Counted from the stretch's first letter, positions 8,526 to 18,147 are shown. The stretch is 64,000 nt of DNA from Candidatus Leptovillus affinis (GCA_016705235.1 JADIYP010000002.1:930001-994000), one strand, 5' to 3'. Notes: generated by a model not told the origin, from the sequence alone. Made by a program: numbers and translations.

Positions 8526-9229
8526 AGAGTTTCTCCCGTGAGCCGGTAGCCGATTCCATAAACGGTTTGGATGCAAATAGGCGCGTTGGGATCGGTTTCT
8601 ATTTTGCGGCGCAGGTTGTGGATGTGGGTGTCGAGGGTGCGGCCCAGCCCTTCGTAGGCGTAACCAAGCGCCTGTTCCAGCAGGTCGTCGCGGGTGAAGG
8701 TGTACCCAGGGTTGGCTAAAAAGATCGCCAACAGTCTAAATTCCGTTGGCGTTAACTCGACGGGCGATCCATTCACCATGAGAGAATGCTGCTCGACATC
8801 CAGGCGAAGGCTGCCAAATGTCAGCACGCTGGGGGCGGCAACCGGCGACTGATCCAGTTTTACCCGGCGGAGAAGGGCTTTGACTCGCGCCACCACCTCG
8901 CGGGCATTAAACGGCTTGGTGATGTAATCATCGGCGCCCAGTTCCAGGCCGACAATTTTGTCGGTGTCTTCGATGCGGGCGCTGAGGATGATGATGGGTG
9001 TGGCCGCCAGATTTTTATCGGCGCGGACTGCGTGGGTTACTTCCCAGCCATCCCGATGGGGCATCATCAGGTCTAGAATGACGAGGTCGGGGCGTTCGCG
9101 GCGTAGGGCGTGGAGGGCCATTTCGCCATCATAGGCCAGGATGACCTGAAAGCCTGACTGTTCCAGATAAGCCGCTAACACTTTAACGATGGATTTGTCG
9201 TCGTCGACGATGAGGATTCGGTGGGGCAT
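8522..9229 (-). CDS. OmpR/PhoB-family response regulator
   Basis: The 235-residue protein has a receiver domain (DDD acidic pocket near residue 10, phosphorylated Asp in LVILDLMMPHRDG, Lys in YITKPF) and a winged-helix DNA-binding domain (residues about 130-232, LTPTEFRLLAIFLANPG and RTLDTHIHNLRRKIE). The Met at 9229 is chosen because AAGGA lies eight bases upstream and MPHRILIVDDD is the normal receiver start; an in-frame ATG at 9259 would add ten atypical residues. It is co-transcribed with the kinase through a four-base overlap. Confidence 0.93.
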   Translation of the reverse strand: MPHRILIVDDDKSIVKVLAAYLEQSGFQVILAYDGEMALHALRRERPDLVILDLMMPHRDGWEVTHAVRADKNLAATPIIILSARIEDTDKIVGLELGADDYITKPFNAREVVARVKALLRRVKLDQSPVAAPSVLTFGSLRLDVEQHSLMVNGSPVELTPTEFRLLAIFLANPGYTFTRDDLLEQALGYAYEGLGRTLDTHIHNLRRKIETDPNAPICIQTVYGIGYRLTGETL

Positions 9230-9273
9230 AGGCAGTTCCTTTTTGCCGGTAATTCGCATCTTTTCAGGTTTCT

Positions 9274-9382
9274 CTAGCAGTCTGTCGGAGAACCTCTTTT
9301 TGTAGCCGGGGTATCCTTACCCCGCCTCTGGAAGACGCGGTAAGAAACCGCGGCTACGGGCACTTTTCCGACAAACTGCTAG
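9274..9382 (+). repeat. Repeat family A, copy 1 (CTAG-ended, MITE-like)
   Basis: This 109-bp element starts CTAGCAGTCTGTCGGA and ends TCCGACAAACTGCTAG, a 15-of-16 terminal inverted repeat. Inside, GTAGCCG...CGGCTAC encloses two further hairpins (GGGGTATCCTTACCCC and CGCGGTAAGAAACCGCG), so the transcript would fold as a forked structure. Near-identical copies lie at 10796, 18609 (inverted), 40607 (inverted) and 48714. Confidence 0.9.
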
Positions 9383-9386
9383 AAAA

Positions 9387-9430
9387 ACCCTAAGGGTTTA
9401 ATTGATTTAGGACAAACCCTTAGGGTCTTT
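9387..9430. terminator. Hairpin terminator between convergent or unrelated units
   Basis: A perfect 13-bp inverted repeat (ACCCTAAGGGTTT at 9387-9399, AAACCCTTAGGGT at 9414-9426) is followed by CTTT, and on the other strand by a run of T (AAAAA at 9383-9387). Its arms resemble the AAACCCTTGGGGT arms of the tandem repeat at 30549-30730. Confidence 0.5.
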
Positions 9431-9606
9431 AAAGTCATGGTAAATCTTGTTTTGGGTAACTGCGAGGAATTGTAACATACCAATCTGAAGAGATTCTCAA
9501 GGACGGCCGTAAATCCTGCACAAGTCGCCAAGTTTGTCTGAAGATTTTCTTCAGACTTGTCTGGCATAATGAGCAAATATTATTTTACTGTTTGACAGGA
9601 GAACCA

Positions 9607-10674
9607 ATGAAAAAACTTTTTGTAGCCCCCTTGTTTTATCTGACAATTTTGGCAACGGCCGTATGGCTGTTGCTTGCCCTGACAGGTTGTAGCAGTGCCG
9701 AGCCGACTCCGGTTGTTGTTGCGCCAGTCGTGGAGAATACGGCCGTAGCCCCGGAATCTGCCCCAGCCGCGACAACAGCCCCGGCGGCAGCCAATGTGAT
9801 GCCGCAGCGCGGCGCCGCTGGCTCCAGCACCACGTTCGCGTCTGTAGCGCCCACCATGGCCGATCTGGCCTACGCCGACCTTTCTTCGACCCAGAAACTC
9901 GACCTTTACATTCCTACCAGCGGCGACGGCCCTTTTCCGGTGGTTTTCATGGTGCATGGCGGTGGCTTTATGTTTGGCGATAAAGCAGACGGCGCTGGCT
10001 TAACCGGCGTGGATCAGTTGTTGGAGGCCGGTTATGCCGTGGCCAGCATTAACTACCGCCTGAGCGGCGAGGCCATTTATCCGGCGCAAATCTATGATGC
10101 CAAAACGGCCGTGCGTTTCTTGCGCGCCAACGCGGCCCAATACAATCTCGATCCGGAAAAGTTTGGCGCGTGGGGCGCATCGGCGGGGGGCAACATTGTC
10201 TCTTTGCTGGGCACAACTTGCGGTGTCGCCGAATTAGAAGGGGCGGAACTGGGCTACGCTGATCAATCGAGCTGCGTACAGGCTGTGGTAGACTGGTTTG
10301 GACCCATCGATTTCTTGCAAATGGACGCCCAGTTTGCCGGCACAGACTGCCCGGCTACCCACGATGCCGCCGATTCGCCCGAATCCAAGCTGGTAGGCGC
10401 GGCCATTCAGACGGTAACAGAGTTTGTGGCTACGACCAACCCGATGAACTACATTACCGCCGACGACGCTCCCTTCTTCATTCAAAACGGTACGGCCGAT
10501 TGCAACATTCCGCCAGTTCAGAACAGCAACCTGGCCGACGCGCTGGCTTCTATTATTGGCGCCGACAAAGTGACCTATATCTCGTTGGATGGGGCGGGGC
10601 ATGGCGGGGCGCAGTTTGAAACGGCCGAAAATCTAGGTCTGGTAATCGCTTTTCTGGATACTTATTTGAAGTAA
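9607..10674 (+). CDS. Lipoprotein alpha/beta hydrolase (HSL-type esterase)
   Basis: The 355-residue protein has a lipoprotein signal (MKKLFVAPLFYL..., lipobox LTGC with Cys near 26), a Pro/Ala/Thr-rich spacer of about 45 residues and an alpha/beta hydrolase domain. The oxyanion motif HGGGFMFGD and nucleophile elbow GASAG identify the hormone-sensitive-lipase (family IV) type; the general-base His is in GAGHGG and a likely Asp in NGTADC. It should sit on the outer face of the membrane and cleave small carboxyl esters; the true substrate is unknown. The ATG at 9607 has AGGAG upstream, so the ATG at 9592 is not used. A strong terminator follows at 10755. Confidence 0.85.
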   Translation: MKKLFVAPLFYLTILATAVWLLLALTGCSSAEPTPVVVAPVVENTAVAPESAPAATTAPAAANVMPQRGAAGSSTTFASVAPTMADLAYADLSSTQKLDLYIPTSGDGPFPVVFMVHGGGFMFGDKADGAGLTGVDQLLEAGYAVASINYRLSGEAIYPAQIYDAKTAVRFLRANAAQYNLDPEKFGAWGASAGGNIVSLLGTTCGVAELEGAELGYADQSSCVQAVVDWFGPIDFLQMDAQFAGTDCPATHDAADSPESKLVGAAIQTVTEFVATTNPMNYITADDAPFFIQNGTADCNIPPVQNSNLADALASIIGADKVTYISLDGAGHGGAQFETAENLGLVIAFLDTYLK

Positions 10675-10754
10675 CCGGTATGAAATTTTTTGCTCAGGTT
10701 GATGGGTTAAACGAGAGCCGCCTGTTCATTTGCGGATGAGCGCCAGGCGGAGAA

Positions 10755-10790
10755 AACCTGGCAGGTCTTTTTAGACCTGCCAGGTTTTTT
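10755..10790 (+). terminator. Rho-independent terminator of the esterase gene
   Basis: A perfect 14-bp stem (AACCTGGCAGGTCT against AGACCTGCCAGGTT) with a TTTT loop is followed by TTTT. The same CCTGGCAGG stem occurs at 18552-18579, so it may itself be a dispersed element. Confidence 0.75.
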
Positions 10791-10795
10791 AATGA

Positions 10796-10904
10796 CTAGC
10801 AGTCTGTCGGAGAACCTTTTTTTGTAGCCGGGGTATCCTTACCCCGCCTCTGGAAGACGCGGTAAGAAACCGCGGCTACGGGTACTTTTCCGACAAACGA
10901 CTAG
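10796..10904 (+). repeat. Repeat family A, copy 2
   Basis: This is the same 109-bp element as at 9274, in the same orientation, with a slightly diverged right end (CGACAAACGACTAG). Its terminal CTAG provides the TAG stop codon of the META lipoprotein gene read from the other strand (10903-10901), which suggests that insertion trimmed or replaced the original gene end. Confidence 0.9.
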
Positions 10905-12997
10905 GGGGTTTGGGTGGCAAGCACAGCGTTTTGATTACCAGCTGTGCGCATTTCCAAGGTGCTGCCGTTGATGCGGAAAGTGGCGGCAGACCGCAAAGCG
11001 GCTAAGAATTCAGCTTCTTGACCCATAATGCCTTCTGGTTCCGCGCATAACTGCTGCGTGCCACTCGGCGGATCGATGAATATGTTGCTGCCGTTCAGGC
11101 GATAGGCTGAAAGATACGTATTGCAGCCTGAATTGCCGCTGATCTGGCCGCCTAAACCAAATTCAATGGTGATGCGGGTGTTGGGGATTAAAGAAACAAA
11201 ACCGCCACGGCCGTTATTGTAACTTATCACCTCCCAACGAGTTCCCGCCAGCGGATCCACGACGCCGGCTACGTTGATGGTGACCTGACGCAAGATGATC
11301 GACCCATCACGCTGCAGTACGCGCATTTCATAGGTTGTGGTTGTTGTGGGGCATACCTGCTCGCTGCCCTGCCCGGTGCGCGGGAAGTTCTCGAAGCGCT
11401 CGCCCAACGGGTAAACCCAGACCGCCTGGATATTTTGCACCGACCAGCGCAGGGTAGTGCATTCTCCCTGGTTGATATTGGTGCGGTCGGCAGTAAAGGC
11501 GATTTCTGGCAGCGGCGTGGCTGTTGGCGACGGGACTGGGGTGGGGGTCGGCGCGGTTGTGGGAACCACGATAACCGGCGGCGCTACCTCAATAACCGGT
11601 ACGTTTGCTGTATTGGTGGCGATCACGAAGTCGGCGGAGACCCAGCCGATGCCGCCCGGCGCAGTGGGCACAGCGGCCGCCCACCAGCGGTTATCGACGC
11701 TGCGGCCGACGATTTCACCTTCATCGCCATCCCGCGCGAACCCGATGACCGGGAAGTTGACGCCAGGGCCGGAGCGGATGTTTAGCCCCTGCGGGGAATT
11801 GACACGGCCGCTGGGCAGTGCCGGTTCTGGGTCTGGCAAGTCGATGACAATCTTGCGTGTCATGATAACGGCTAAGGCGTCTTCGGCGGTGCGCATTTCC
11901 AGCAAATCGCCTCGGATGCTGTAGGTGGCGGCGCTTTGTAAAGCGGCCAGGTAGGCAGTTTCCTGCTCCATAATGCCTGCCGGTTCTTCACAGTAGCGCA
12001 TGGTCGATCCGGCCATCCCGATTTCGATGGCGCCGCTGTCGGCTGTGAAGCTGGTGAAGTATTGGTTGCAGCCGGCGTTACCGGTTAAGTCGCCTTCAAC
12101 CCCAAAATCGGCAGATATTTCTGTGCCGAGTATGAGACCGACCACAGCTTCACGGCCGTTGTTGTAACTGACCACTTCCCACGCCGTGTCGGTCAGATTG
12201 GTTGGGTTGACAGCAAATGTGGCTAAAACCTGATCCCCACTCTGCAATGTCAGGTCGCTTTCCGTCATCGTAAAGCTGTTTGTTGCTGTCAGCGCGGCGG
12301 TAAACGCCGTGGCCTGCGCCATGATCGTCTCAGGACAGGCCATCAGCGTCGAAGCGCCGGACTGGCCAAAACTGAGGCTGCTGCCGTCTTGGGTGTAGGT
12401 GGTGTTCAATAAGTTGCAGCCATCGGACCCGGATACCGTCCCATCTGTACCGAACTGAAGGTACATGGTTGTGCCGGCGAGAGGCAGTTCGCCATTGAGG
12501 GCGCTTAGCAGCCAATTTGTACCGGCAAGAACACTACCGGCCGGCTCGACCATTTGGCTTGCAACTGCGGCGGTTTGGACGCTGGTGACAAAGGTCGCCA
12601 GGATTTGATCGCCATTACTCAGGCTTAATTGATTGTTGGAAGCGGTAAAGCTGGTTGTGGTGGCCAGGGCTGTCATATAAGCGGCTGCCTGGGTCATGAT
12701 CGGCTCGTCACAGGCCATCATGGTGGCGGCGGCGGGTTGGTTGATGGTTAGGGTTGCGCCGTCTTGGGTGTAGGTGGTGCTGAATTGGTTACACCCATCA
12801 GAGCCAGAGACGCTGCCATCGGCGCCAAACAGAAGGGTAACGGCCGTGCCCTCCTTAGGTAGTTCACCATTTAATGAACTCAGCATCCAATTTGTGCCGG
12901 CCAAGTCCATGCTGGCTTCAGGTTCAGCCGCTTGTTGGCAGGCAGCCAGCAAAAACAAGCCGATAGCGAGTAAAATGATCCTTACTGTTGTTTTCAT
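10901..12997 (-). CDS. Lipoprotein with four META domains, an SH3b domain and an Ig-like domain
   Basis: The 698-residue protein starts with a lipoprotein signal (lipobox LAAC, Cys20). META domains (HslJ/META family) lie at about 33-138, 158-262, 268-380 and 585-695, each with the SGSDGCN or TGNAGCN signature and a second conserved Cys. An SH3b domain spans about 393-460 (GLNIRSGPGVNFPVIGFA), and a short Pro/Thr linker and an Ig-like segment (CTTLRWSVQNIQAVWV) follow. Domains 1-2 resemble each other more than 3-4, pointing to two duplication steps. An envelope-stress or wall-associated role is plausible but not shown. The stop codon comes from repeat A copy 2. Confidence 0.88.
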   Translation of the reverse strand: MKTTVRIILLAIGLFLLAACQQAAEPEASMDLAGTNWMLSSLNGELPKEGTAVTLLFGADGSVSGSDGCNQFSTTYTQDGATLTINQPAAATMMACDEPIMTQAAAYMTALATTTSFTASNNQLSLSNGDQILATFVTSVQTAAVASQMVEPAGSVLAGTNWLLSALNGELPLAGTTMYLQFGTDGTVSGSDGCNLLNTTYTQDGSSLSFGQSGASTLMACPETIMAQATAFTAALTATNSFTMTESDLTLQSGDQVLATFAVNPTNLTDTAWEVVSYNNGREAVVGLILGTEISADFGVEGDLTGNAGCNQYFTSFTADSGAIEIGMAGSTMRYCEEPAGIMEQETAYLAALQSAATYSIRGDLLEMRTAEDALAVIMTRKIVIDLPDPEPALPSGRVNSPQGLNIRSGPGVNFPVIGFARDGDEGEIVGRSVDNRWWAAAVPTAPGGIGWVSADFVIATNTANVPVIEVAPPVIVVPTTAPTPTPVPSPTATPLPEIAFTADRTNINQGECTTLRWSVQNIQAVWVYPLGERFENFPRTGQGSEQVCPTTTTTYEMRVLQRDGSIILRQVTINVAGVVDPLAGTRWEVISYNNGRGGFVSLIPNTRITIEFGLGGQISGNSGCNTYLSAYRLNGSNIFIDPPSGTQQLCAEPEGIMGQEAEFLAALRSAATFRINGSTLEMRTAGNQNAVLATQTP

Positions 12998-13167
12998 AAA
13001 AACCTTTGTTTCTCCTTCCTAATTAATTGGTTTGTTTTTCGATGGGTGGGCGGAAATCAACCCACTCACCATGTTACTTTATTTCGCCAACCACGTTTAT
13101 GATGCCCGACAGGCAACAACCATTACCATAGCTTGCCGCCAGGTTATCAACGTTTAGGTTGTGGAAA

Positions 13168-14836
13168 TCAGGGGATTGCTCCAGGTTGCGCCGCGATCCA
13201 TGTTTCGGCTGCCTCTACGGCTTGCAACAGCGCCATGCCAACTCCTTCAGATGCCGGGAAGACATTTTCCCGCCCAATGGTTCGCAGTATACCGGTTCGC
13301 TCAATTTGGATCAAGGCATAGGGTTCTATGCCCGCCAGCATTAATTTGCTGTCTTGCTCGTGGAGCTGGTTGGCGTAGCGCGTTAGGACTTTCAAGAAGG
13401 TGCTGCCCACGTCTGTTTGTCCACGCAGCGTCAGGATGACGACGGCGTGTTGCGTGGCGTGGGTTACTTCCGGCAGTTGGGCGCTGAACACCGGCGCGGC
13501 GGCGTAAAACAGGCTGCCATAGGGCATCAGGATGGTTACTTGATGGGGGGGCACGGCCGTTGGCGGATCGCTTTCTACCGGGTATTCTCCCGGTCCAATT
13601 TCCCAGGCTTTGACAACCAGCTTATTGGACTGCTGAAAAACATAGAGCAGCACGGCCAGCGCGACGCCCAGCAGGACAGCATATTGCAGCGGAATAAACA
13701 GGGCGGCCAAAAAAGTCAGGCTCATCACGCCCTGCTGCACCGCGCCTGTCCGCCAAACCATGCGGATTTGCGCTGGTTTGAGCGTGCGGAAACCGACCAC
13801 AATTAACAAACCGGCCAGCACGGGCATGGCGATAGCGCCGACATAACGGCCAAACAGGACAATCGCCAGAGCCATCACGACCCCGGCGGAGATGTTGGCA
13901 AAACGGGAGCGCGCTCCGGCGCCGACGACCAGGGCGGTGGCGGAAAGGGAACCGCCTACGGCCGTTCCCTGGAACAGCCCGGATACCATGTTGGCGACTC
14001 CTTGCCCAATAAAGTCGCCGGATGCGTCTGGGTAACGGCCGTCTGGGTTGGGGATGGATTGTGTGATGCCCGCCCCTTGCATCAACCCGACAAAGGTCAG
14101 CGCCAGCGCCGGGATGATCAGGCCAGGAAACACAGACAACGGCGGCATTAACGGCCGTGGCAGCGAACTGGGAATATTGGCCACGTCCCGCACCAATACG
14201 ACGCCATCCGCGCCCAGCAGTGGCACAACTAGCGACGCCACCACCATCGCCACCACGATGCCCAACGATTTCAAACTGGTCTTCTCCAGCGTCAAAATCA
14301 AGACGATGGTGAGAATGCCTACCATCAATGTTGGCAAATGAACTTGATCCAGGTTTCGCAGCAAGTCCAATGTGCGGGCAATCCGATTAGCCCCCACGCT
14401 GCTGTAGCGGGTAAAGTCATCCAACTGCCCCAATATGATGAGGAACGCCACCGCATTGACAAAACCCGTCATCACCGCATTGGGCACAAAGCGCACCAGC
14501 GAACCCAGCTTCAACAGGCCGGCTATCAGCATAAACACGCCGGTTAGTATTGCCAGGGCAAATAGGGGCGTGTTCGGGGTTGGCCCTGCGGTGACTTGTG
14601 GCACACTGGCTACCACCAACGCCATGGCGCTGGTAGCCTGAATAGACATGAATGCGGAACTGGTGAAAAACGCGCCGCTAAATGTGCCCATCATGTAACC
14701 ATACAGGCCGTAGATGGGATTGATCAGCGCCAGCAGGCCGTTTCGCCAGCCCGTCGGGGATGCTTTGAATACCCAGGACCAGCCCGGCCGTCAGATCCTC
14801 GCCGATCGTGTTGCGGTTGATGAATTGTCGTCTCAT
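13168..14836 (-). CDS. SulP-family anion permease with STAS domain (one frameshift)
   Basis: The protein would be 555 residues after removing one base. It begins MRRQFINRNTIGEDLTAGLV at 14836, continues through IPDGLA, then NGLLALINPIYGLYGYM in the next frame. The break is the triplet TTT at 14741-14743 (AAA on the coding strand), where AAC is expected. The membrane part has the sulfate permease pattern and 10-12 hydrophobic segments (FSGAFFTSSAFMSIQATSAM, IPALALTFVGLMQGAG). The last 130 residues are a STAS domain (VVILTLRGQTDVGSTFLKVL). SulP proteins move sulfate, bicarbonate or similar anions; the substrate here is unknown. The sulfatase operon about 4 kb away makes sulfate worth testing. 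Confidence 0.85.
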
Positions 14837-14876
14837 GATGAAAATAACTCAGACACGGTTGAATAAGGTCATTTGG

Positions 14877-15623
14877 CTAACCACCTAGCAACATTGCGAT
14901 TAAAACCATAATCAGGCAAACAGAGGCCAAAAGCAAACCTGTTTTCCAGGGATTTGTGTCGGTATGAATGCCCCAACTATACCCTGTGGCAAAGACCACA
15001 AAAAAGGATAGGAAGTTGGAGATGCGAATCGCCAAAGCGGTGTTGTCCGGCAGAAGCAGCAGCGGCAGTAAAGAGGGCAACACCGCCACAATGGATAGTA
15101 AAATGGTGGTTGCTGCTCCCACCAGGTCCTCACGTTGTAAGCCGACAGTCTGCGGTTCAGCCTGGCTTAAATAACCGGCAATATCATGATAAAGCCCGAC
15201 GCGTTGATTGTCGTTGGTTATTGGTTTCAGGATAAAATCCAGCGTGTCGGCAATAGCGGCAACGGCCGTTTCATCACTATCGCTCGATTGGACATACCTT
15301 AGCAAACGATACCGTTCTCCTCGCGCAAAAACCTCAGATAAAACATAGATGACGCCATCAATGATCCCCCAGGCGGCGACGGCCCCTAAAATTGCCGCAA
15401 ACAATTCTTGCCCATAACCGTTGGCGAGGGATGAATCAATGATGCCGCGATAGATCAAGATGCCATATGATAATGTAAAGAGCAAGGCAAAGAGAATGCT
15501 GAAAAAGATGGTAAACAGCGCATCAATCGGGTCCAGATATTCACCCAGGACACTGCTCAATATAGTTTCTTTGGGTGGCGTAACAGATCTACGGCGGAAA
15601 AAAGGTCTTCTAGTCGACATCAT
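14877..15623 (-). CDS. VIT-like membrane protein
   Basis: The 248-residue protein has about five hydrophobic segments (DALFTIFFSILFALLFTLSY; ILGAVAAWGIIDGVIYVLSE; ILLSIVAVLPSLLPLLLL; LSFFVVFATGYSWG; GLLLASVCLIMVLIAMLLGG) with a soluble loop between the second and third. The GxxxAWGxxDGxxY and DLVGAATTILLSIVAVLPSL patterns recall the VIT1/CCC1 iron/manganese transporter fold, but key metal-binding glutamates cannot be placed with confidence. It lies 40 bases upstream of the SulP gene on the same strand and may be co-transcribed with it. Confidence 0.6.
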   Translation of the reverse strand: MMSTRRPFFRRRSVTPPKETILSSVLGEYLDPIDALFTIFFSILFALLFTLSYGILIYRGIIDSSLANGYGQELFAAILGAVAAWGIIDGVIYVLSEVFARGERYRLLRYVQSSDSDETAVAAIADTLDFILKPITNDNQRVGLYHDIAGYLSQAEPQTVGLQREDLVGAATTILLSIVAVLPSLLPLLLLPDNTALAIRISNFLSFFVVFATGYSWGIHTDTNPWKTGLLLASVCLIMVLIAMLLGG

Positions 15624-15721
15624 CTATGTACTAGGTTTGATGGCTGATCATGCGAACCAGCCATAGGAATAAGCCATTGACAATTGTCAATTGTTCGTTG
15701 TCAATTGTCAATGCTTCCTGT

Positions 15722-16270
15722 CTAGCCATGCGCCATCATGTCTACGGCTACGGTAACAGCCAGAATCACAATGTCGTTTTGCCCCGGTTCAATCTGGACG
15801 CCGTAGGTGTCGGCCAGGCGGAACCACTTTTTGGAAACTTCGGCGATTTTGCTTCCGCCTTCGCCGATGGTGTATTGGTGATTCAGAATGTTGCCTTGCA
15901 CTTGCAGATCTGGGCCGTCTCCAATTTTCACTACCCAACGGTCGCGCAGCGGCGAGATCAGCGCCTTCTTGACGATGGCCAAGCGCTCGTCGTTTGGCCC
16001 CTCAATCGTCATCGAATCTTTGACGCGCAACAGTTTCTCCTGAATTTTGCATTGGGTTTGGCCTTGCATATCTTCAAAAAAGAGGGTGTCGCGCACGCGC
16101 AGCATTTTGCCGTCCACCTTGAAAACACGCTGACCGCTTTCGTTCTCGATCCAGAAATCATCCCCAAAAGCGACCAATTTTTGCCGCATTCTGTAGCGGG
16201 TTGCCGTCCCGCGGCGGCCAAAGACCTCACGTTCTTCTTGGCGTTGTTCACGCCGTGCTTTACCGGGCAT
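15722..16270 (-). CDS. LURP-one-related (YxjI-type) protein
   Basis: This 182-residue soluble protein has the tubby-like LURP-one repeat pattern: RYRMRQKLVAFGDDFWIEN, RVFKVDGKMLRVRDTLFFED, DSMTIEGPNDERLAIVKKAL and a C-terminal hydrophobic strand-helix (NDIVILAVTVAVDMM). Bacterial members are uncharacterised. The N-terminus is strongly charged (KARREQRQEEREVFGRRG) and looks unstructured. Genes on either side are membrane or stress proteins transcribed in the same direction. Confidence 0.8.
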   Translation of the reverse strand: MPGKARREQRQEEREVFGRRGTATRYRMRQKLVAFGDDFWIENESGQRVFKVDGKMLRVRDTLFFEDMQGQTQCKIQEKLLRVKDSMTIEGPNDERLAIVKKALISPLRDRWVVKIGDGPDLQVQGNILNHQYTIGEGGSKIAEVSKKWFRLADTYGVQIEPGQNDIVILAVTVAVDMMAHG

Positions 16271-16374
16271 GGTTTTTATCTCCGTTTGTTTAAGAATTCG
16301 CCCGCGATGGGGCGTATCAACCAGATACGCCCATCGCGGGTCATTAGCAAATGAATGGGCGACGGTAACGGCCG

Positions 16375-16860
16375 TTACCCGCCGAAATCTTCCATCAACT
16401 GCGCTTCTTGTTCGCTGGTCAGGTTCGATTGAATCAGTTCAGCCGAAACGCCCTGAAAAGCCTCGGCCACGCGGTCTTGCACTGCGTCGCTGGTCATCAA
16501 AAAGAGCGCCGACGTGCCTTCGGTAACCTGACCGCGCACTTCCTTAATGAAGTTGTCGTTGATGCCATAGTCGGCAAACTTGCCCGTCATCGCGCCCATC
16601 GCTGCGCCCATGGCCATGCCAAAGAAGGGCACAAAGAAGATCAGGCCAAAGAGCATCCCCCAGAACGCGCCGGAAACGGCCGCCTGGCCGGTCATGCTGC
16701 CATAGTTGTTGGTCTTGGGCTTTTTCTTGCCCGCTTCCCACGACACAACGGCCGCATCGTTAACCTGGATGAGGTGCTGTTTTGACAGCTCTACCAGCTT
16801 GTTTAATGCCTCTTGCGCCCCGGCGGGGCTGTCAAATTTCCATACAGTTAATGTTGTCAT
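16375..16860 (-). CDS. DUF1269 family protein
   Basis: The 161-residue protein matches DUF1269: a ferredoxin-like N-terminal half (TVWKFDSPAGAQEALNKLVE), the DAAVVSWEAGKKKPKT strand, a glycine-rich hydrophobic hairpin at about 60-95 (FWGMLFGLIFFVPFFGMAMG) and a C-terminal repeat of the first fold (TSALFLMTSDAVQDRVAEAF). These proteins are membrane-associated and often stress-induced, with unknown biochemistry. It is probably in one unit with the LURP-one gene, about 100 bases downstream. Confidence 0.85.
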   Translation of the reverse strand: MTTLTVWKFDSPAGAQEALNKLVELSKQHLIQVNDAAVVSWEAGKKKPKTNNYGSMTGQAAVSGAFWGMLFGLIFFVPFFGMAMGAAMGAMTGKFADYGINDNFIKEVRGQVTEGTSALFLMTSDAVQDRVAEAFQGVSAELIQSNLTSEQEAQLMEDFGG

Positions 16861-16937
16861 ACGAATAGTCTCCTTGTTCTATAGAGTAGATAAAATTCAA
16901 CCCGATTTGCAGGTCGGGCTGTTGCCAACAAAATAAA

Positions 16938-17318
16938 TTATGCGTGCTGCCAGGGCCAGCGCCCTTCTATTTCAACCAGCAGCGCCCAGCTTAGAAAAGT
17001 GCGAATCATTACCAGCAATCCCAAAACCAGGACGCTTTCCAGCGTCGCTTCCAGGGCGACGGTGTAGATGATGTCGGCTGCTACCAAAATTTCCAGACCA
17101 AGCAGGAGCGATTTGCCCAGACTGACCTTGAGGGCATGATAAAGTTCCCCCTTGTCGGATTGCGGGTTGGCATATCGCAGCAGATAGCGTGTCAGCGCAA
17201 CCACAATGGCCACGACAATGATGAGTACGGCAAGGGCTTCAATAAACAGGGTGGCGTATTCCACCCATAACAGGAATGTAACCCCTGTTTCGCTGTTGGT
17301 GATGATGGTGGGCAGCAT
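16938..17318 (-). CDS. DUF1622 family membrane protein
   Basis: This 126-residue protein has three hydrophobic segments (FIEALAVLIIVVAIVVAL; SLLLGLEILVAADIIYTV; VLVLGLLVMIRTFLSWALLV) and the DUF1622 signature GKSLLLGLEILVAADII with EIEGRWPW at the end. Function is unknown. The Met at 17318 is preferred: GAAAGG lies five bases upstream and 17 vector-like extra residues are avoided. It starts 11 bases after the GAP-family gene stop. Confidence 0.85.
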   Translation of the reverse strand: MLPTIITNSETGVTFLLWVEYATLFIEALAVLIIVVAIVVALTRYLLRYANPQSDKGELYHALKVSLGKSLLLGLEILVAADIIYTVALEATLESVLVLGLLVMIRTFLSWALLVEIEGRWPWQHA

Positions 17319-17329
17319 AAAAACCTTTC

Positions 17330-18004
17330 TTACTCGATCAGCCCGGTGATACCCTTGTAGGAGAACCACAGCCCAAAAATGAACGACACGGTCATGACAA
17401 TGACCCGATTATTGCGTTCCAGCCAACTCTGCGCCGCTTTTAATGGTTTGGCCGCCCGCTGCGGCGCGATGGCGTAGAACAAGATGGGCGGGAGGACGAG
17501 CGTTTGGGTTAGCAGGGTATAGAAAAGGTAGAGGCCGATGCCAGACGGCCGTTCCATCCCCGCCTCGCTAATAATGCTGATCGCTGATAGGGTAAACACC
17601 CACTGCTTGACGGCAATTGATACAAACAACGCCCCCGCGCCGATGGCCCGCAGCCCTGAAAGGCTGCTAATGCCGGTCATCCACTTGGGCGGCGGGTCGT
17701 CAGGGTCTTCTTCTTTGCGCCACTTCTTGAAGGCCGCCACCAATAGCAAGAGACCAATGACCAGCAGCAAGGTGGAGGCGATCAGCTGTTGGCCGTCTTC
17801 GCCATTGGCGGTCATCGCCGCACCTAGAACCAGGCCAAACAACACGCCCTGCGCTAACCGCATCGCCACACCGCCGACCACGAAGGCCACAGCCTTGCTC
17901 AGACCCCTCTCGTTTTGCAGCAGCAGCAGCACTATGATGGGGTAGAGCGGCACAACGGCCGCGCCCAAAATAACCGGTAACAATTCAAGGAATACGTCGT
18001 TCAT
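17330..18004 (-). CDS. GAP-family (Sap/SfLAP-like) membrane protein
   Basis: The 224-residue protein has six hydrophobic segments arranged as in the LysE-related GAP/sulfolipid-addressing family: VILGAAVVPLYPIIVLLLL at the start, a charged loop (KKWRKEEDPDDPPPKWM) in the middle and FGLWFSYKGITGLIE at the end. Family members are thought to export lipids or peptidolipids; the cargo here is unknown. It appears to be translationally linked with the DUF1622 gene. Confidence 0.75.
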   Translation of the reverse strand: MNDVFLELLPVILGAAVVPLYPIIVLLLLQNERGLSKAVAFVVGGVAMRLAQGVLFGLVLGAAMTANGEDGQQLIASTLLLVIGLLLLVAAFKKWRKEEDPDDPPPKWMTGISSLSGLRAIGAGALFVSIAVKQWVFTLSAISIISEAGMERPSGIGLYLFYTLLTQTLVLPPILFYAIAPQRAAKPLKAAQSWLERNNRVIVMTVSFIFGLWFSYKGITGLIE

Positions 18005-18070
18005 AAGCTCATCGGTGTCATTTTTCTTATTGTCAGTTTCTGCGCAGTGGCGTTTTTGTCGTCACCAGTG

Positions 18071-18095
18071 TGGCGCAAGTTTCAAACTTGCGCCA
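18071..18095. repeat. Perfect palindromic hairpin
   Basis: TGGCGCAAGTTT and AAACTTGCGCCA form a perfect 12-bp inverted repeat around one C, between the GAP-family gene and the small gene downstream of it in the window. No T-run follows; it may be a weak terminator or a REP-type element. Confidence 0.5.
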
Positions 18096-18147
18096 CAACG
18101 TCAGAGTTCGCCGCTAAATTCGCCGGACTCCGGTTAGTTTGTTCAGA

